38,225 nucleotides of DNA from Gammaproteobacteria bacterium. Its GTDB lineage: Bacteria; Pseudomonadota; Gammaproteobacteria; Steroidobacterales; JABDMI01. Where the stretch lies: the NCBI GenBank assembly GCA_013001575.1, contig JABDMI010000090.1:1-38225 (forward strand). The letters run 5' to 3'. Position numbers and translations under genes: made by a program. Below are positions 36,691 to 38,225 of this stretch, piece by piece; position 1 is the stretch's first letter, and every line of letters begins with the position of its first letter. Under the pieces are notes generated by a model, which searched no databases, was not told the DNA's origin, and saw only the letters and a list, made by a program, of their open reading frames with translations.

Positions 36691-36735
36691 TGACTATTGG
36701 TCCGGTGACTATTGGGCCAATGACTATAGGGACAT
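36691..36735. repeat. Three imperfect 15-bp tandem repeats
   Basis: Units on the plus strand: TGACTATTGGTCCGG, TGACTATTGGGCCAA, TGACTATAGGGACAT. Units 1 and 2 agree at 12 of 15 positions, and all three share TGACTAT followed by GG. They lie between the PP2C stop and the rph start, upstream of rph. They could be a regulator's direct-repeat site or a simple local duplication. The rest of this 199-base gap shows only a -10-like box. Confidence 0.8.
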
Positions 36736-36779
36736 TAAAAATTGCTGGTATAGATACTCAACTTAAAATTTAGTTGATG

Positions 36780-37526
36780 TTATGTCTCATTAATCTTGAG
36801 AACCACAACACTGGTGTTGTCACTCATTGGAAAACAGCGATTAACCGCGAGTTCGCACATATTTTCAACCATGTCCTGAGTTTTCATATCATGACGTGAT
36901 AAATGTTCGGCAATTTCCGTATCACTGAAAGCGCTCCACAATCCATCGGAGCACAACATGATGCGATCTCCGGCCTCAACCGTCATGGGACCGGACTCAG
37001 TCAGAATACTCATTTCAATTTCCCCACCAAGACAAGATTCAACATAATTTCGCATGGGGTGTTCATTGATCTGGGATTCTTTGATCAGACCCTGTTGCAA
37101 TAACATTTCAACGTGGGTGTGGTCGCGGGTGCGGGTGAGCAATTTGTTTTTGCGGGTGTGGTACAAACGGCTATCACCAACGTGTGCCCATAGCATGCGG
37201 TCGCGCTGGATCAGGCACACCGCCGCGGTGGCGCGTGGCATCATGTCCATCGACATTTGAGCGCCGGCTTTAATAACCGCTTCGTGCGCATCAAAAATGA
37301 GTTCGGATAAAAAGCGTTGTTCTTGCATTAAAGGCAGTTTTGCCTCGGCAAATTTTTTAAGCATGCAGTCCAATGCCACTTGTGCGGCAAGGTCACCACG
37401 CGAGTGGCCTCCCATACCATCCAGCACCACAGCTAATAAGCTGTCGCCACGCCGCAGAACACCAACGCGATCCTGGTTTTCTTCCCGGTCCCCCAACAAA
37501 CTGGCTTTTGCGGTCTCTATTTGCAC
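36780..37526 (-). CDS. PP2C-type protein serine/threonine phosphatase
   Basis: 248 residues. The PPM/PP2C metal-site motifs are complete: GDREENQDRVGV, AVVLDGMGGHSRGD, MLWAHVGDSRLYHTR, IMLCSDGLWSAF and SDNTSVVVLK. It is a soluble Mn/Mg-dependent phosphatase expected to reverse Ser/Thr phosphorylation. Start is GTG at 37526, forced by an in-frame TGA directly upstream; AAAGGG lies about seven bases before it. It is upstream of rph on the same strand and divergent from the yicC-family gene. No Ser/Thr kinase gene lies in the window, although such phosphatases are often paired with one. Family is secure; targets are unknown. Confidence 0.93.
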   Translation of the reverse strand: MQIETAKASLLGDREENQDRVGVLRRGDSLLAVVLDGMGGHSRGDLAAQVALDCMLKKFAEAKLPLMQEQRFLSELIFDAHEAVIKAGAQMSMDMMPRATAAVCLIQRDRMLWAHVGDSRLYHTRKNKLLTRTRDHTHVEMLLQQGLIKESQINEHPMRNYVESCLGGEIEMSILTESGPMTVEAGDRIMLCSDGLWSAFSDTEIAEHLSRHDMKTQDMVENMCELAVNRCFPMSDNTSVVVLKINET

Positions 37527-37736
37527 TCAATGCCCTTTTGATCCATGTGATTTTGACTCGGGTTCTGATCCGTTTGCACGAACATATTATTTATTCACTT
37601 TATTTTATTATCAGTTAAAACCTGCCCAATTCTTGGTAGAGCAGAAACTTTACTGATTGCCTATACCTAATCGCTCATTATCGTACGCAATTCAGGCAAC
37701 CGCCAGTAAAAAATGCATTTGTTGACACTTTTTCCC

Positions 37737-37742
37737 TATAAT
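37737..37742 (+). promoter_or_regulatory. Candidate -10 box upstream of the yicC-family gene
   Basis: A perfect TATAAT lies 49 bases before the ATG at 37792. A perfect TTGACA occurs at 37722-37727, but only nine bases separate the two, too short for one sigma-70 promoter. I therefore call only the -10. The rest of the 265-base gap to the PP2C gene shows no other feature I can support. Confidence 0.4.
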
Positions 37743-37791
37743 TTACTCATAAAATGAATCTTTTTTAATCAATTCACACTACTGGATACGT

Positions 37792-38225
37792 ATGACACAA
37801 AGCATGACTGGTTTTGCCCGTGCTCAAGGAGAAAACCAACAATTAAGTCTGGTATGGGAATGTCGCAGTGTCAATCACCGTTATCTCGACATCAGCTTCC
37901 GCATACCTGATCTGTTGCGAGATCTGGAATCGGCCTTCCGCGAGCGAATCAGTGCCCACATTAAACGCGGCAAGCTGGATCTGAATCTAAAATACGAGGT
38001 GAAAAACTCGGGAGCGCAGGATCTGAGTTTAAATGTAGACCGTGTTCAACAATTATTCCATTTGCAAACCCAACTGGGTCAACATCACTCAACCATCAAA
38101 GAGCTCAGTGTTGCGGAGATCATCGGTTTCCCAGGGGTGCTGGAAGAACCGGTCCCTGATCTGGATTCATTGCAATCTCTGGCTTTGAGCGTATTGGACC
38201 AGACCATAGAAAAACTGAAAGAAAC
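37792..38225 (+). CDS. yicC: YicC-family endoribonuclease, 5' part
   Basis: The open frame runs from ATG at 37792 to the window edge: 144 codons of a protein normally near 290 residues. It starts MTQSMTGFARAQGE, the invariant YicC opening, then ECRSVNHRYLDISFRIPDLLRDLESAFRERI and HIKRGKLDLNL. YicC proteins are RNA endonucleases implicated in small-RNA and mRNA turnover. The ribosome binding site is modest (CTGGATACGT). In gammaproteobacteria yicC commonly lies near rph and is followed by gmk, which would lie just outside the window. The C-terminal half is cut off, so completeness cannot be judged. Confidence 0.95.
   Translation, partial: MTQSMTGFARAQGENQQLSLVWECRSVNHRYLDISFRIPDLLRDLESAFRERISAHIKRGKLDLNLKYEVKNSGAQDLSLNVDRVQQLFHLQTQLGQHHSTIKELSVAEIIGFPGVLEEPVPDLDSLQSLALSVLDQTIEKLKE

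Overview
The window reads as chromosomal DNA from a gammaproteobacterium, probably marine. The evidence is the pilMNOPQ-aroK/aroB-dgt order, CreB/CreC-type regulators, YcgN, YicC, PurT and a class GN ('marine proteobacterial') sortase with its VIT/VWA target. I cannot name the genus; resemblance to Marinicella-like lineages is only an impression. Base composition is moderate and even, with no tRNA, rRNA, CRISPR array, insertion sequence or phage. The window is gene-dense: no stretch longer than 300 bases lacks a gene, and the largest gaps are about 265 and 215 bases.

Layout. 1-203: 3' end of an ArsI/CadI-type metalloenzyme gene. 225-4189 (minus): ppc and purT. 4394-8432 (plus): a predicted exported hydrolase set of an amidohydrolase lipoprotein, a secreted amidohydrolase-fold protein that has lost its metal ligands, and a membrane-anchored M14 zinc carboxypeptidase. 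8482-8937 (minus): YcgN-like Cys-cluster protein. 9103-10773 (plus): fadD with a strong terminator. 10989-15864 (plus): VIT/VWA sortase substrate, class GN sortase, CreB-like regulator and CreC-like kinase, tightly packed.

15874-27074 is a long minus-strand array, in transcription order pilM, pilN, pilO, pilP, pilQ, a fused aroK-aroB gene, dgt, hemE, a DUF445 gene and pyrF. Many junctions overlap by 1 or 4 bases. pilM is divergent from the penicillin-binding protein 1A gene (27276-29795, plus), which is followed by an unrecognised 201-residue protein.

30641-37526 (minus): gltA, an M48 lipoprotein metalloprotease, rpmE, hemW, rdgB, rph and a PP2C phosphatase. 37792 to the end (plus): start of a yicC-family gene.

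How the genes work together: most are housekeeping (anaplerosis and TCA cycle, purine, pyrimidine, aromatic and haem synthesis, nucleotide-pool hygiene, RNA processing) or build the type IV pilus and the cell wall. The accessory interest lies in the active/inactive amidohydrolase pair with its carboxypeptidase, the sortase-substrate-CreBC cluster, and the AroK-AroB fusion.
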